Origin: Malachius bipustulatus
Taxonomy: Eukaryota > Arthropoda > Insecta > Coleoptera > Melyridae
Length of the DNA: 64,000 nt
Assembly (NCBI GenBank): GCA_910589415.1
Contig: OU342632.1
Span: 42,025,341 to 42,089,340, forward strand
Direction of reading: 5' to 3'
Of the stretch, positions 1 through 13,255 are shown piece by piece. Each line of letters starts with the position of its first letter. Positions within the stretch are counted from its first letter, which is position 1. The notes beneath the pieces were generated by a model that saw nothing but the letters and a program-made list of their open reading frames with translations, made no database searches and was not told the DNA's origin. Made by a program: the position numbers and the translations under genes.

Positions 1-894
1 TTATACAGTGCGGCATGCGGCAATCATAATAATCTACCTTTCCCCTATTGCGTCCACTGTTGGACAAGTATTTTTAGTCTTGAGTCACGCCATATCATGT
101 TGAAAAAAATTTATCACGGCGTGGGTGATGAATTTAAAGGGTTTGGTACCATGCACCCTTAGCTTAGAGTCGATGTAGGGGATATAAAGAGTGGGATTTT
201 GAAGATATTTTTGTGTTGGGGTGTTAATGGTTTGACAATCTGTTATGTTTAGAAAAAAACAAAAACTGAAATTTGGTACGTGGATGAATTTGACAACGTT
301 GGAAACACCACTAGAGTAGATATGGTAAAATTTTCTTTTGAAAAATGCTACATTCAGATGATATCGTTGGGTTGGGTGTCAATAATTTTGATACGAAACT
401 ACTAAATACTGCAGAGCCCGCTGTAAAGTTTCTCTATAGACGTAATCGGCCAATGATCGGTGAACTGGTGAGTGAATGTTCAACACAAGAAGAAGTATGA
501 GAATTGCAACAGCTTACAAGGGCAAATCGCTCAATTTTCAGTCTAGTTTACCACGCGGTAATTTATGAGTTTAATTGTCTATCGCGATCATGGTCCAAAA
601 TATTTTTTGCACTGCGGCTGCTTTGAGATATTTTCCATTGACTGTAGCGAATAATTGCGTGACATCAGGCTTGTCATGAACTGAATCTTTGTGAAATGTA
701 TGTTCAATCCCACTTGGAGTTACGTTGTAAGGTTATTTGGTAATAAATTAGCATAAGCTGCACGTTTGGTTATTAACATTATATCGTGTTCAAATTTTAG
801 ATGATTTAGTGTTTCCCAGAACTATTCAATCTTATAAGCGCCCTACTGCTGGATTTAGGTTCATCTGACCTAAAAAGGAGTTCTGATATTGAAA
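1..894. other. No gene recognised
   Basis: This AT-rich stretch has no long open frame, no recognised repeat and no RNA gene that I can see. It leads into the RTE-like relic that follows. Confidence 0.5.
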
Positions 895-2975
895 CGATTA
901 AAGTTTGGAGTTAACAATAATCATGGGCGTAATGAGCGGGGAGAACGGCTGATTGATTTTGTAATATAGTCACCAACACCGTCTGCAAACTACCGTCCAG
1001 ACATGGAATAAATGGTATACATACATGGAAATCACCTCAGGACACTTCAGGGCACACGGTGAAAACCAGATAGATTACATTTTGGTTAACAAAAGATTCC
1101 GCAACTCAATAACATCAGTCAAAAGACTCATCCCAGAGCCGCCATCAAGTCAGATTATGACTTACACCTCCGCGCGATAAAACTTACGTTAAAGAAAATT
1201 TAACCAACAAAAACCAAAAAACACGAAATAAAAATAATGAAAACGAAAGCATAAACGTATGAACAACAGGATATGAAAGATCATCTAAATGCAGAAGGAG
1301 ATATTAGTGATACAGAGAAAGAACTCGGAAAACTACACACAATAACTCAGAATACACTCGATAAATACCTAAAACCAACATGAGTAAACAAGAAGGAATG
1401 AAATAGGGTGGAAGACAGACGAAAATTGAAGAGTACAAAATAATACAAATAATTTAAAAACTCTTATAACAAATGCAAAAAATGAATGGTTAAAGGAAGG
1501 ATGCGCAGAAATACAACTCACCACAACAAAAACATGACTCGTTCAACCTCCACAAAGGCAGGTTTATTTAAATCTAAAAAAAGTGGACGACTGACTGATG
1601 AAGAAAACTCAACAATAGAAGTAGAACGGAAGAAATATTGAAAGAAAGTTTGGATGAGATACGTAGAGGAGACCTTTAGGGATGATCGACACAACAACGC
1701 AGATAAAATAGACTGTATAACTGGACCTCTATTTACAACGGAAGAGGTAAGAACTGCTATAAGAGGAATAAAATACGGCAAAGCAACAGAGCCTTCTACA
1801 CAGTCTTCTACAATTAAGTGCAAAAAAGTGCCATGAATATAGAATTTAAGCCTTATGAGCCACCCACTCAAGTCCTTCCTAAAAAATAATCCACAAAAAT
1901 TATATAAAAAATGCGAAGAACAACTAACACCACACAATTGGGGTTTCGAGATGTTTCGGGTACATGGGAGGCACTGTTTGCCGTCCAGGTCTTGCTCCAA
2001 AGGGGCGAAGACATCAACTCTGGTAGTATGCATTATGTATGTGTGGACGACTAAAAGGCTTTTGACATAGTTAAACAAGCCAAGCTTGTATCCCTACTTG
2101 AGGAGATCGACATAGATGATCTCCTCTAAGAATCATCAAAAAGATTTACTACAACCAAACTGCTAACATAAGAGTGGACAAATAGTTGACAGAGATAATC
2201 TCAATAGAACACGAAATGCGGCAAGAGTGTATACTATTCCCCATGCTGTTTAATGTCTATACTCCCAATGTATTTCCAAACAAGCCTTGGAAAAGTACGA
2301 CGAGGGCATACTAATAAACGGCGAGTGTCAGAGCAATATCTGAAATCTGGATACGCAGACGACGCAGTGGTACTCGCAGACAGCCTGGAAGGCCTACAAA
2401 CAATAATGACCCATATAACTGAAATCAGCCAACACTACGGATTAAACCTAAATACAAAGAACAAAAAATACAACTAATGATCAACCAACAACCACTTGAA
2501 AGGTTGAAAGCTATACATACCTTGGCACTAGAGTAAATAGTCAAGGGACCACTCATTAGAAATAAAACAATGTATAGAAAAAACCAGAGCAGCATTTATA
2601 AGAATTTGTTCTGACTTCAGAAGTCAAAACCTGCCACTGAAAACCAGATCATTCGTACTTCAGTACTTCTCCAGTCCTCCTTTACGGAGCAGAGACTTGC
2701 AGACAGTTTCTGAGGTGTCAATGAGGAATCTCGAAGCGTTCGAAATGTGGTGCTATAGACGCATTTTAAGAATCTCCTGGATCGACCGAGTCACAAATGC
2801 TGAAGTCCTGCGCAGAATGGGAAAGGAATGCGAAGTTTTCTGGGGGAGAAGACGAATTTCCTGGTTTCAGAACCTGAGGAAACGACGACTGGACTTCTGC
2901 ACATCCGCCAACAAAGTGAAAGCCATGATGATCGACAACATTCAAAACGAATAGGCAAGAAGAAGAAGAATTAAG
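895..2975 (+). mobile_element. Decayed RTE-like non-LTR retrotransposon
   Basis: A broken copy of an endonuclease-reverse transcriptase element. Translated fragments appear in the order expected for one polyprotein, but in shifting frames. An endonuclease piece reading NERGERLIDF lies near 925-960 and ENQIDYILVNKRFRNS near 1060-1100. A reverse transcriptase piece with the catalytic YADD (GYADDAVVLADSLEGLQ) lies near 2350-2400. The C-terminal piece (NLEAFEMWCYRRILRISW, then EVLRRMG) lies near 2725-2820. The sequence ends in a short GAAGAAGAAG tail near 2957-2969, as is common for these insect elements. Stop codons and frameshifts throughout mean it cannot be active. The clade call rests on remembered motif style and could be a neighbouring clade. 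Confidence 0.8.
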
Positions 2976-4179
2976 AAAGTTTGCATATCCATGCATGCAG
3001 GTGCAGTATTGCTATATCCTGGACCTGACCATAATAATCAACTTATGGCGGAGGACGAATGCCTGAAGTCTAGTTAGCGAGTTAAGGGAATGTTTTTTTT
3101 TGTAATTCTCTAGCTAAAGCTTTTATCAATGACAGCTAATACTAAATACGTGATGAAAGTTCTTCACTTTATAGATGCAGAGAAGACAATTTCCTTCGTC
3201 TTATGGAAGATCATTACCGATACGTGCATCTAGTATCTACATCAGCAGAAACGTTCTCATTGATACGCTGAGAGTGTAAACTAACTTTCAGTTGGAGCTA
3301 CGTCAACTGTCACTTTCTTGCGCTAGGTGAAGAGGGCACATCTATACTCTGTGAACTTCGAAAATGCAGTGCATTATTACTGTGTCATGAGTTATTTGGC
3401 CTATAAGGATTGCACAACATATTTATTCCGTCAGTTATTCCCTACAAGTTTTCCAGAAGAAAACCCTAACATCCACTTCAATCAATCCCATCTCCAGTTC
3501 TTGTAATTTATGTACGGTTATTCCTGTGCAGATCTTGATACAGCATTAGGCATGCAACAAGCATAAATTATGTTGACACCAGTTGTGACAGCAAAGACAG
3601 CTATTTCAATTATTCGTCGCCTCCCGGTACGGGTGCTCTTTTGAATTAGATATTAATAAATGCCATCTTAGCAGACTCGATACGTCTATTTTCAACTCTG
3701 GTATGAACATTGCAGGCTGCTTAAACATGTTACATAAATTCTAAAGTGCAAATCATTTCTAATAAAAACGCGATCAAGACTAAAATTCTGGATGGAGGTC
3801 GATGCACCATAAATCCAAACAAAATCTAAATGTTTCAGAGTAAAGATTAAGGTCAATTACTTATACAGCAAGTAGAAAAATAACATGCTGGTGAAGAAGA
3901 CAAGTCACAAGCCGTTTTAATTTAGAGCGTTTACAAGAATTAATTAAATTTAATTATTATCTACTTACTGTTACTGGTATATAGAGGTAGGTATACTATA
4001 TTGACGTAGGTGCATCATTGTAGTAATGGTTTTTAACATTTCTTAATGAACTAGGTACATAATAAATGCAATTTTTAAGTTTGATTATAAACACTTGACT
4101 TGTATTATTAGAAGAGTCGATTAAAAATAATAGTTCAATTAAATTGTAGATTACCTACTAAATGACCTTTTAGGATAGG
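2976..4179. other. No gene recognised
   Basis: AT-rich intergenic-type sequence with no long open frame and no repeat structure that I recognise. Several TAGGTA/TACCTA motifs occur, for example near 3990-4010. Confidence 0.45.
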
Positions 4180-6240
4180 AATTTTCCGGAACAACCTTAA
4201 AATTTTGGAGTTGTTAGAAATTAGAAGATAATAAAATTATCTCCAACTAAGTATGTACTTGTGCATTTTCCATCATCTTGATATTGGGGGTGAGTTAGTT
4301 GTTGAAATTTTCTCAGCTGATTAAAACTGACATATTTGTAAAAAATACTTTCTTGTAGATAGTGAAAATCCCTACCAGACAATATGTCTAGTGACACGAC
4401 ATCTGCATAAATAAGAATATTTTTCTCCCCAATGTTTCAGAAAGCGTCTGTTTTCGTGACGAATTTTTCAAAAAAAAAAGTTTTTAATAAATTCGCAATA
4501 CAATAAATTTTTACTATTGTTAATATATTTTTTCCCCTATAGTCAATGGAATCAATGCGTGAATTTCAAAAAAATCAGCCTCGAAGGTAAGAATTTATCA
4601 GAACAAGTTGAGATTTCGGAGGTTACCGTTACCAGAGAAAAAAGACAAAAAAGGTTAAATTTCATAACTTTTCGACAGCCAATAATCCTTTTTGCTATTT
4701 TTTTTGCTATTTTGATTTTGGGGGGTGGTCAGTTGTTGAAATTTTTACAACTTATGAGTGGGGAATACTTTCTTGTAGAGCGTGAAAATCCCTAAAAAAC
4801 GATATGTCTAGCGATACGACATTTGCAAAATATTTGCTCTTAAGCAAAAATTTTGGAATTTTTTTCTCCCAAACACCTTACCTCTGATTTCGCGACGAAT
4901 TTTTCTAACAAAATTATAAAGTAATTTTCCAGTTCTTAGATCATTCGCGATGCAATAAAATTTTCATTTTCAAAAAAGTTTCGGCCTGGAGGCGATGGAA
5001 TCGACGCACAAATTACAAAGCTGACATTTTGGGGATAGCCAGAGAAAGAAAACAATAAAAGATGAAATTTCACAACTCTTCAACCGCCAATCCTTTGTGG
5101 CGTTTTCCGACACTTGATTTTGAGTTGGTTTTTGTACTTTTTGTGGTTTTCACAGCTTATTTTCGAAAAATGCGATATGAGTTTGTGAAATTTGATATTT
5201 TTTTCTCCTGAATATTTCAGAAAGCGTCTCATTTCGCGCCGAAGTGTTGAAAGAGAAAGAAAAGTTTGGAGCACCAGTTTTTACGATATTTGTATTTGCG
5301 ATACAGAGTGATCCCGAAATGGCAGACACGGACAGCACCACAGCATCTATTGTGGATTAAAGATTCTAAGTTTTATTTACTGCTTTCTCAAGTATGGCCC
5401 CCTTAAGAAGATATGACCACTTTTGTAGAAAATAAAGTCACAACACTGCACTACTCTTCTTCAGGCAGAAAAATAATGTGTAGGTCTACAATACCTAGAT
5501 AGAATGTTACCATGGACTATGGAAACATATAAAATGGAAACACAACAAAGCTTAAAACAATAATCGTTGCGCGGATACGACATAGTCGATAATATTATTC
5601 AAAATCTATAATTCGAACAACGATGCGACATTGAAAAATTTTGTTGAACTCGAGGAATAGGTAAACTTTGAATGCCTGTAAATCCGTTCCCGATAATAAA
5701 AATAATAAAAAGCAAACACTATCGTTACAGTTTTGTGAAACCATGTGTTTTGCCAGTGGAGGTTGTTTAAATTTGACCGCCATTTCGATTTAAAGTTTGG
5801 AAAAAGGACACCCTATATCTCGGTAACGAAGCCGAGGAACCCATTTTTGTTTTAAATTTACAGTCTTTCTGAACATCCTCTACAACACCCTGTATTCAGT
5901 GTCCGCCATTTCGGGATCACGCTGTATAACAAATTTTTGCTATTGAAATCGACGCGAAAATTACAATGCAGCGATGAAAAATCAGTCTCGAAGGTAGGAA
6001 TTTTCCGGAGCAAGCTGAGGTTTTGGGGGTTACTGTTTTTAACAAAAAAGTTTGTAAAAAATTTTTATCCCCAAAAAAGCGTCTGATTTCGTGAAAAAAT
6101 TTGCAAATAAACGTGGTAAAGGCCCGATTTTTACATAATTCGCGATAAATCAAAATTTTCTCGTTAAGATTTTTCGCTCTGAAGTGGATCAAATTGATGC
6201 GAAAATCACAATGCTGCTGCGAAATTTTTTTGTGGTTGTT
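4180..6240 (+). repeat. Degenerate tandem satellite, unit about 420-450 bp
   Basis: Blocks recur in the same order. The phrase ACTTTCTTGTAG starts at 4349 and 4769. A block like GGAATCAATGCGTGAATT is seen near 4548, 4997, 5945 and 6190. A block ending AAGCGTCTGNTTTCGTGACGAA occurs near 4440, 4875 (partial), 5220 and 6070. Copies are diverged by point changes and small indels, which suggests an old array. A TA-flanked MITE splits it at 5304-5924. The short open frames here are by-products of the repeat, not genes. Confidence 0.65.
5304..5924. mobile_element. MITE with TA target duplication inside the satellite
   Basis: Terminal inverted repeats of about 27 bp: the left end reads CAGAGTGATCCCGAAATGGC and the reverse complement of the right end reads CAGCGTGATCCCGAAATGGC. 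TA dinucleotides flank both ends (5302-5303 and 5925-5926). At about 621 bp with no transposase frame it is a non-autonomous, Tc1/mariner-type element. It interrupts a satellite unit that resumes on the right side. Confidence 0.75.
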
Positions 6241-7012
6241 GAAAGAAGACATGTACCTACCTACAAGAATAAATTTCCTCTTGAGCGTTATCCATCATCT
6301 ATCTTATTTTTTTGGGAGGGGGAGTAGTTTTTTTTTTAAGTTTTCGAACTTATTTTTCAAAAATAGCGAGATCTTGCACAACCAATACCTCCGCCTTAGC
6401 AGATTTTCCGTCACTGTATTGCAAAAGAACGCAGTTAAATCATCGTAAAAAAATCTATTTGCCAATTAAACGAAAGCTTTTGTTGAATAAAGATTGCCCA
6501 AAACTAGGAAAGACAGCTTCATTGAATATAACTCGCTTTTTAAAAGAGTTAAGCTACTGAAGTTCAAAAATGCGGCATAACATTTCTGAGAAGCTTCTGA
6601 ACGTTTGAAAGTATCATGTCAAAATTGTTTCGGTCGAGGACATTCTTGGAAAAACCAACGAGAGATCGTGGACAAAAAATGACAAAATTTACCCCGCCTC
6701 CTTTATATTGTACATACTGTACATTATAAGTAGTTACCTTTACGCCAAAGTATGGTAAAGGAATATGTTGAAATTGGTCCAAATAACTTTAAAAAAAATA
6801 CTCAACTCTAATTTTATTGGAAAAACGTGCTTACCAAAGAAAATTATTTTGCATTTGCTTTTGCGTATAACATAACATAATATTTTTGTCATTCGCTTGA
6901 TTAAAACTGAGGTTAAAGGGAAACCACTGTACGTATTGGAAACCACCTACCCACCTACCCACCTTTCCAAACTCCCCATTTTTTGAAGGTCTCTTGATAA
7001 ATTTTCACTGAG
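6241..7012. other. No gene recognised
   Basis: AT-rich sequence. The right end (6945-6970) holds a short tandem of ACCTACCC. No coding or RNA feature can be supported. Confidence 0.4.
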
Positions 7013-7965
7013 TTCTTCTTCTTCCTCGTGCCTTATCCGCTCAGTGAATTTGGGGTATCATCAAGGCAATTTTGATCTTGCTTACGGCCGCTCGTCGGAA
7101 TATCTCCACCCTCCACCGACGTCATACCATACCATTGGCGTAGATTTTTCAGCCATATAGGTCGCCTTCCTGGTAGTCTTCTACCTTCTATTTTTCCTTG
7201 GAGTACGAGCTGCAATAAACTATACTTTTCATTTCGCATTATGTGACCAAGGTACGTCAATTTTCTGATTTTTATGGTCTTCATTAGTTCTCTCTCGGTC
7301 TTCATCCTTCTTAGCACATCCTCATTTGTTAAGTGTTCTTTTCATCCAATCTTCAGAAGTCTTCGCATTGTCCACATCTCGAAGCCTCTATACGTCTGCG
7401 TGTTTCCTCTGTGCGTCTAGGCTTCCATACTCCATATAATTCCACAGAATAAACGTAACACTTTATCTTCGTCTTACGCAGATCCAGCCTTAACTGCTGA
7501 AAACATTTCTCATTCTCAGGAACACAGATCTAGCCTTTTATATTCGTTGACGAATTTCAGGGGAGTGATCCCAGCTGTCATTATAAGAGTGCATCCTAGG
7601 TACGAGATCTGTTTCACCCGTTCCAGAGTTGTTCTTCCTATACTCAAATTCGGTACATACCATGTTACTGTCTCTGCTTACTCTGCTCACAACCATATAC
7701 CTCTTTTTTGATGCATTCAATTCGAGACTATGTTCTGTTCCCACCTCCATCACTCTATTTATTAATGCTTGTAATCCTTGTAGTGTGTCTGATAGTATCA
7801 TCATATCATCTGCGTATCTGATGTTACCTGACCCCAGTATAAGCCTGTTTTTTAGATCTCTTCTATCTATCCCTGTTATTTTTGGGATTCTTATCATTTT
7901 CTCATGCTTTACTCTCTCAAAAGGCTTTCCTAAAAACTACAAAGCACGCATGCACGTCGCAGTTT
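7013..7965 (-). mobile_element. 5'-truncated RTE-like retrotransposon fragment
   Basis: On the minus strand the sequence encodes IRYADDMMILSDTLQGLQ near 7770-7830, the reverse transcriptase catalytic YADD motif. After frameshifts comes a C-terminal piece, EVLRRMKTERELMKTIKIRK followed by LTYLGHIMRNEKY, near 7200-7320. A GAAGAAGAAG tail near 7017-7027 marks the 3' end. The upstream part (endonuclease and first RT motifs) is missing, as expected from incomplete reverse transcription. It is related to, but not a close copy of, the element at 895-2975. The copy is clearly inactive. Confidence 0.8.
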
Positions 7966-9404
7966 ACTGAGCCCATTTATCTAAATTTAGCATGACTGTT
8001 TATCTGCAATTTTTGATTAGTAGACAAGCACTCATCCGTCTACACACCATGGTCACCATTTGGAAGGTACCTAATTTTATTGTTGAGCGGTTGATATAAA
8101 TTTTATGCCCGACCTTGCCCAAGCTTTTGTTTAACGAATAAACTTGCTCTGGCTAAAAAAATGTCAGTCTAGGTTGCTTATTCTAATCTATAATATTAAG
8201 ATTAAACCCACAAAGAACTTTGCTTGGTAATGTTCACCTACTACATATTCACGTATAAAATATAGTATGCATCTGCACCAGTACCACCTACCTACTTTTG
8301 TTTTAATTCAAGTAATTTGAGGCCAAATGATGGTGAACTTTCAAAGAAAACTGTCAATGGATAAGTAGTGGAAGAATAATTTATATCAGTTCCTTACTAC
8401 TTCCTGGTCTCGTTTGAAATTGTGTACTAATTTTAATGTTACTTAGCATTAATTTGTCATTGCAGTGGTGAAATGAATGACTGATTATTGTGGAGAGATT
8501 AGCATTAATATACATAATGTACCTACTCGTAATGGGATTAACATAATGTATTATAGCAGAGTAATTATTGCTAAGAGCCTCAGCCTAATTTAAGATAATG
8601 TCAATGACAATAATTGAAGTCTAATGTAAATTATAATCGCGTCATTGGTTTTATATAAAGGTGGATTAAAAGTGTCGAACAAACATAAAAATGTACTTAC
8701 ATAATGTTTTAAATACCATATTTTTTTAATGAAAGCCGTTTTTGTTAATATTTTTTATAAGTTTTGAAGAAGACTTAGGTACTTTGAAAACCAAAACAAC
8801 CAGGTAGGTTTTCGTTCATTGACAAGTTTTTTATTGAAGATCAAAATCAGAAAAAAACCATCAGAGTATTGAAAAATCCGTTTTCAACTCTGTAAAATGA
8901 CTCAAAACTTTGACCCAACGAGTGTGGTGGCCAGTTCCTTCCTGACTTTTCTGACGGTGTAACACATCTACTGTAGGTAGTATTGATTCTTATGGCCTTA
9001 AAATATCGCTGGGTACCCTTTTGGGGGCTTTGTATCTTCGTTTAAGGGTACCTGTAATATGCTCCCGCGAAATTAGGAGGTACTTACCGGTCCTCCTGTA
9101 CCTGTATGGGATATATAACTTTATAGAGCCCTGCACCTGTATCTACTTTTGAGAACCAGTGCTGAAAAAAACATAAAAAAACATTTTCTGTACAAAGTTG
9201 CGATCAATTTTTATCATTCTGTCGAAATTTCTCCCTATTTTTTTCCAATCCGTTTTTCCAAAAAGTTTTGTTCCTAATTTTTTGACCTTCTCTTCCTACA
9301 ACTTTATGCAAATGCGTTATAAAATTAACGGAATAACGTAAAAGATATGTTCGAATAAAGAAACCTATTTAATTATTATTATTGTGGTCGATGTAAATAT
9401 TAGT
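7966..9404. other. No gene recognised
   Basis: AT-rich sequence with no open frame above background. No terminal repeats or RNA gene could be identified. It runs up to the degraded start of the Jockey-like element. Confidence 0.4.
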
Positions 9405-10068
9405 CAGGAAAATTGGGGGGGGGGGGAAATTGGCGGGGGGGTCTTGTTGGCTATATCTTCTGAGATTGAGGCATGCCGGGTAGACCTCGGGAGCATCTGT
9501 CGCCTTAATGACAGCACCCTATCTATCGATGTAGTAGTAATATGAATAAAGCTCCTCTTAGGCTCACTTTATTTAGCGGTCGTCTACATACCTCCTTTTG
9601 TCTCGACGGATGAGCTGACTGCGTTTTTTGGGGTGTTGGAGGCGCTTTACTTCACTCATGGGCCGGAACTCGTTATAGTGGGAGATTTTAACATATATGT
9701 GATTATGCCAATTACTCTGCTGAGGTCCATAGTGGTAGGCTAGATGCTCTAAATAACCTCTGTATTTTGCTATCTCTAGAGCAGTTTAACTCAACTCGAA
9801 ATGCTAATAACCGGCTGCTATAGATCTGATATTCTCCACAAAACCATGTAATGTGGAACGGTCCCCAGAATTCATCGTTGATGAAGATCCTCATCATCCT
9901 ACTCTTCTGATTAGTATTCCCTGCAACCCTTCTATGCCAATTCAAAAGTTAAGTGGAAACTCGTCGCACTTCTCGTACAACTTCAAGAAAGGAAATTATC
10001 CATTGCTCTATATCAGCATCTAACCGGCGTCGCATGGGATTCAGTTATCAGCGAACACACATCTGATA

Positions 10069-10971
10069 ATGCACTGGAGAGATTCTACACTGTTATTAAT
10101 GACGCATTTAATATATGCATACCCAAAACAACTCCCACGACCAACAAGCGTTCGCAACTATCCCCCTTGGTTTACCAAGAGCATTATTCGTGACATAAAA
10201 TTAAAAAATTCCCACTGGCGTCACTTTAAATCTCATGGAGACCATTACTCATACAGTATGTTTCAGCAACTGAGATCCAAAGTTAAAGAGAATATTAAGA
10301 AGTCGCATGTTTCATTTGTAAAAAACATGGAGGATCGCATATCTTCGGATGCAGGCAGATTTTGGTCTTTTGTCGGCCACAAACAAAAGAACTATGGCTT
10401 CCCTTCCACTATGACATACAATGGTAAATCGTATGATAGTCAGCAGGACATAGCAGACAATTTCGCGCTATTTTTCAATAGTTGTTTCAGTGATCACAAA
10501 TCTAGCTCTAGCCCTTCCCATGACAGTGCCATAGCCTCAACTATCTCCATTCCACCTGCTTTCGTGTTATCAGATATTTACGTTGCTGGTAAAAAGCTGA
10601 AGTCTGGTCTAACAGCTGGTGCAGATCTAATTCCTGCGTTTTTTCTGAAAGACTGCATTCCCATATTAGCAGATCCAATACTCCACATCTTTAATACCAT
10701 CCTTGCCACTGAATGCTTTCCGAGGAAATGGAAAACAGCTCGCATCGTCCCAGTCTTTAAAAAATCTGACAGGGCAGACATTTCAAATTATCGCCCCATA
10801 GCTTTATTGAGTAACTTCTCGAAGTTATTCGAATTTTGCCTGCACGCTTACATCTCATCTCAGGTAACCCAGAGACTATCGACTTGTCAACACAGTTTTA
10901 TTAAGGGAAGGTCCACAGTGACGAACCTCACTACAATACACCAGTTTATTGCCAGAGACAACATACTATAA
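10069..10971 (+). pseudogene. Jockey-like ORF2, N-terminal reverse transcriptase block
   Basis: This open frame carries the linker and the first fingers motifs of a Jockey-like reverse transcriptase. YPPWFTKSIIRDIKLKNSHW is the typical post-endonuclease linker. Later come ISNYRPIALLSNFSKLFE and QHSFIKGRSTVTNLTTIHQF, the RT 1-2 region. The last true codons lie at the target site TTTATTGC (10945-10952). The final residues and the stop at 10969 belong to the inserted DNA element, not the retrotransposon. The apparent ATG at 10069 is not the real start: related sequence continues upstream in another frame, so a frameshift lies near 10130. Confidence 0.8.
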
Positions 10972-12086
10972 AGAGACCGTCAGATCGACGGACGAAAATG
11001 GGTACACTGTTCACGCGCATTCCGGTAGCGCATTGCGCATTGCGGACGATTTCTAAACTAAAATGAAGCTGCCTTTAGATCTAAATTCTCATTTTGACAC
11101 AATTTTGACTCATTCTGACGTTTAGTTTTGAAATTGTGTAAAATTTGATTTATTTAATTTGAGTATTTTATCAAACTAATAATAAATTTTAGATGAAACT
11201 TTACCTTGAAAGTATTTAGAAATATAATTTATAATAATTTACCCAATTAATAACAGTATAACGTAAAACTTTCGCATATTTGTTGACTTTTTGAAAGGTA
11301 ATAATTAAGTATCTATTTTTGAAAATTTTATATTTTATATTCTTAAAAAAGTATATTTTTGAGAATACGAGGGCTAATCATCTGTAGAAGGATAAATCGC
11401 CTTCTGACTCTTGGAGTTTTTCTTTAAAATACCTGCGCTGCTTCACTTGAAACTAATCAATCAAAAAAAAAAATTTTTTCATAATTTTTTTTCAGAGAAG
11501 AGGGAAGCCGATCTTCACATCTTAACCAAGCAACGGCGTCTGCGGTGCACGATCCAGCAGATGATGGCTGGAATGCCTTTTATGTTAAAAGAAGCCGATC
11601 TTCACATCTTAACCAAGCGACGGCGTCTGCGGTGCACGATCCAGCAGATGATGGAATTTGAATGCCTTTTATGTTAAAATTATCAACAACAATATTGTTA
11701 TAATAATTTTTTTTTCCTGGAAAAGTCTTTCCATGTTGAGAAAACTGGTTAAATAGAAGCATATATCTTCTGTAAAAACTGGACCTGTATTTATGTGAAG
11801 AAAATTTTGTAGGAAGCATTTGCTGCAATTATTAAGTATACTCGCATATATTGTGCATCTATTAAGAATAAAGAAGTTTTATATTGATGCCTCGAAGTTT
11901 ATTTGTTGAAGTGGCGACACTTTAACCGTAAAAATAATGTTTCAAATAATAATTAGGTATAAATTTAAATTTGAATGTCCCGCGCTTACCAATGATATCT
12001 CCGGTAGCCCAGGTAGTCGCCACCGTCGCAGGTTACCTAGAGTCTAACGTGTAATCGAACACTCTATTATATTATCTTTCTCTATG
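10953..12086. mobile_element. 1.13-kb non-autonomous DNA element with 8-bp target duplication
   Basis: The insertion splits a reverse transcriptase codon run and is flanked by TTTATTGC at 10945-10952 and 12087-12094. The left end starts CAGAGACAACATACTATAA. The reverse complement of the right end starts CATAGAGAAAGATAATATAA. These align as imperfect inverted repeats of about 27 bp. The 8-bp duplication fits hAT, P or Mutator-like superfamilies; I cannot choose among them. No transposase frame is present. The interior contains a tandem duplication of about 88 bp. Its ends resemble those of the element at 13256-13767, so the two may be related. Confidence 0.75.
11504..11679 (+). repeat. Tandem duplication of an 87-89 bp segment inside the DNA element
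   Basis: Two adjacent copies (11504-11590 and 11591-11679) each start GAAGCCGATCTTCACATC and end CTTTTATGTTAAAA. They differ at about one base plus a 2-bp indel near the end. Both are open in the same frame, giving ADLHILTK(Q/R)RRLRCTIQQMM twice. The first copy follows a T-rich tract ending TTTTTTTTCAG, which looks like a splice acceptor. It could be a captured host exon or chance; I do not recognise the peptide. Confidence 0.6.
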
Positions 12087-13223
12087 TTTATTGCGAACTC
12101 ATTAGACGCAGGTGTACAAGTGGATGTTGTATACACCGATCTTAGTAAGGCCTTTGACCGTCTGAACCATGACATTCTGGTGGCAAAGCTTGACAATTTT
12201 GGTCTTGACAATAGGCTGGTGAAACTTATAGAAAGTTATCTGACGGGTAGGCAACAATTTGTGGAGATTTCTGGGTACAGGTCGGACACACTATCGGTTT
12301 CTTCGGGAGTACCACAGGGTTCCGTACTGGGACCCTTACTGTTTAACATATTTATTAATGACGTGGTAAATGTACTGGATGTGATGTGTCTTTTGTTTGC
12401 GGATGATCTGAAACTGTTCATACAGATTGAGTCCCCTGAGGACGCCTTGGTCCTTCAGAGAAATCTTGATATACTTTGTAACTGGTGTTCGAACAATATG
12501 TTAGAGCTGAATATCTCAAAGTACACAGTTGTTTCATATTCAAAAGGCAGGTCCCCTATAATACTATTTAACTATTCAATAGACGATAAATCCCTAACGC
12601 GCACTAATGGCATCATAGATCTAGGCGTTCATTTCGACTGTTCCTTGTCTTTTAACATTCATGTGGATCTGACGGTGGCAGCTGCATACAAAATGCTAGG
12701 CTTTATTGTCAGGAACTGCAGTGAATTTACCAGCCCGAATACTCTACTTCTCCTCTACAATTCGTTTGTAAAATCTCGTCTAGAATACGCGTCAATTGTA
12801 TGGTGTCCTTCTTATCAGATACACTCAGCCAAGCTAGAAAATGTCCAGAGAAGGTTCTTAAAATACTTGAGTTTCAGAATTGACTCTGTCTACCCTTGCC
12901 AGGGATTCCCTCATAAGGAACTTCTTACTCGATTTGGCTTAGATAGTCTTGAAACACGCAGAAACCTAGTATCTGTCCTCTTTTTATACAAGCTAGTGAA
13001 CTATGCTATCGATAGCCCAGAATTGCTGCAGCAGTTGAACTTCGTAGTGCCTAGAATTGGAGCTCGATTTCCTTCTAGTTTCTATTTAAATACACCTCGT
13101 ACACGCGTTCTATAATCTTCACAGATTTACAGAATGTGTGGCGCCTACCTCCAGAATCAGGATTCTATCGACATTTTTAACACATCTGTTTTACAAATAA
13201 AAACGAGAGTGAGCGATATTTGA
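12084..13223 (+). pseudogene. Jockey-like ORF2, reverse transcriptase palm and C-terminus
   Basis: This frame continues the reverse transcriptase directly after the nested element. Motif A is VVYTDLSKAFDRLNHDI, motif B is SGVPQGSVLGPLLFNIFIND, and motif C is LLFADDLKLF with the catalytic FADD. The C-terminal region (LEYASIVWCPSYQIHSAKLE, ENVQRRFLKYL) is typical of Jockey-type elements. The start ATG at 12084 is not native: it lies in the last bases of the nested element. An in-frame TAA at 13113-13115 interrupts the protein, and the reading frame then continues to a TGA at 13221-13223 (QIYRMCGAYLQNQDSIDIF). The family function would be reverse transcription of the element's RNA at the insertion site. 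Confidence 0.85.
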
Positions 13224-13255
13224 TTGTCTAGACTGTTTGCGTTCTTACTCTAATC

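Noticed and set aside
1518..2078. 186-codon minus-strand frame
   Set aside because: Antisense shadow of the RTE-like relic, whose recognisable motifs are on the plus strand.
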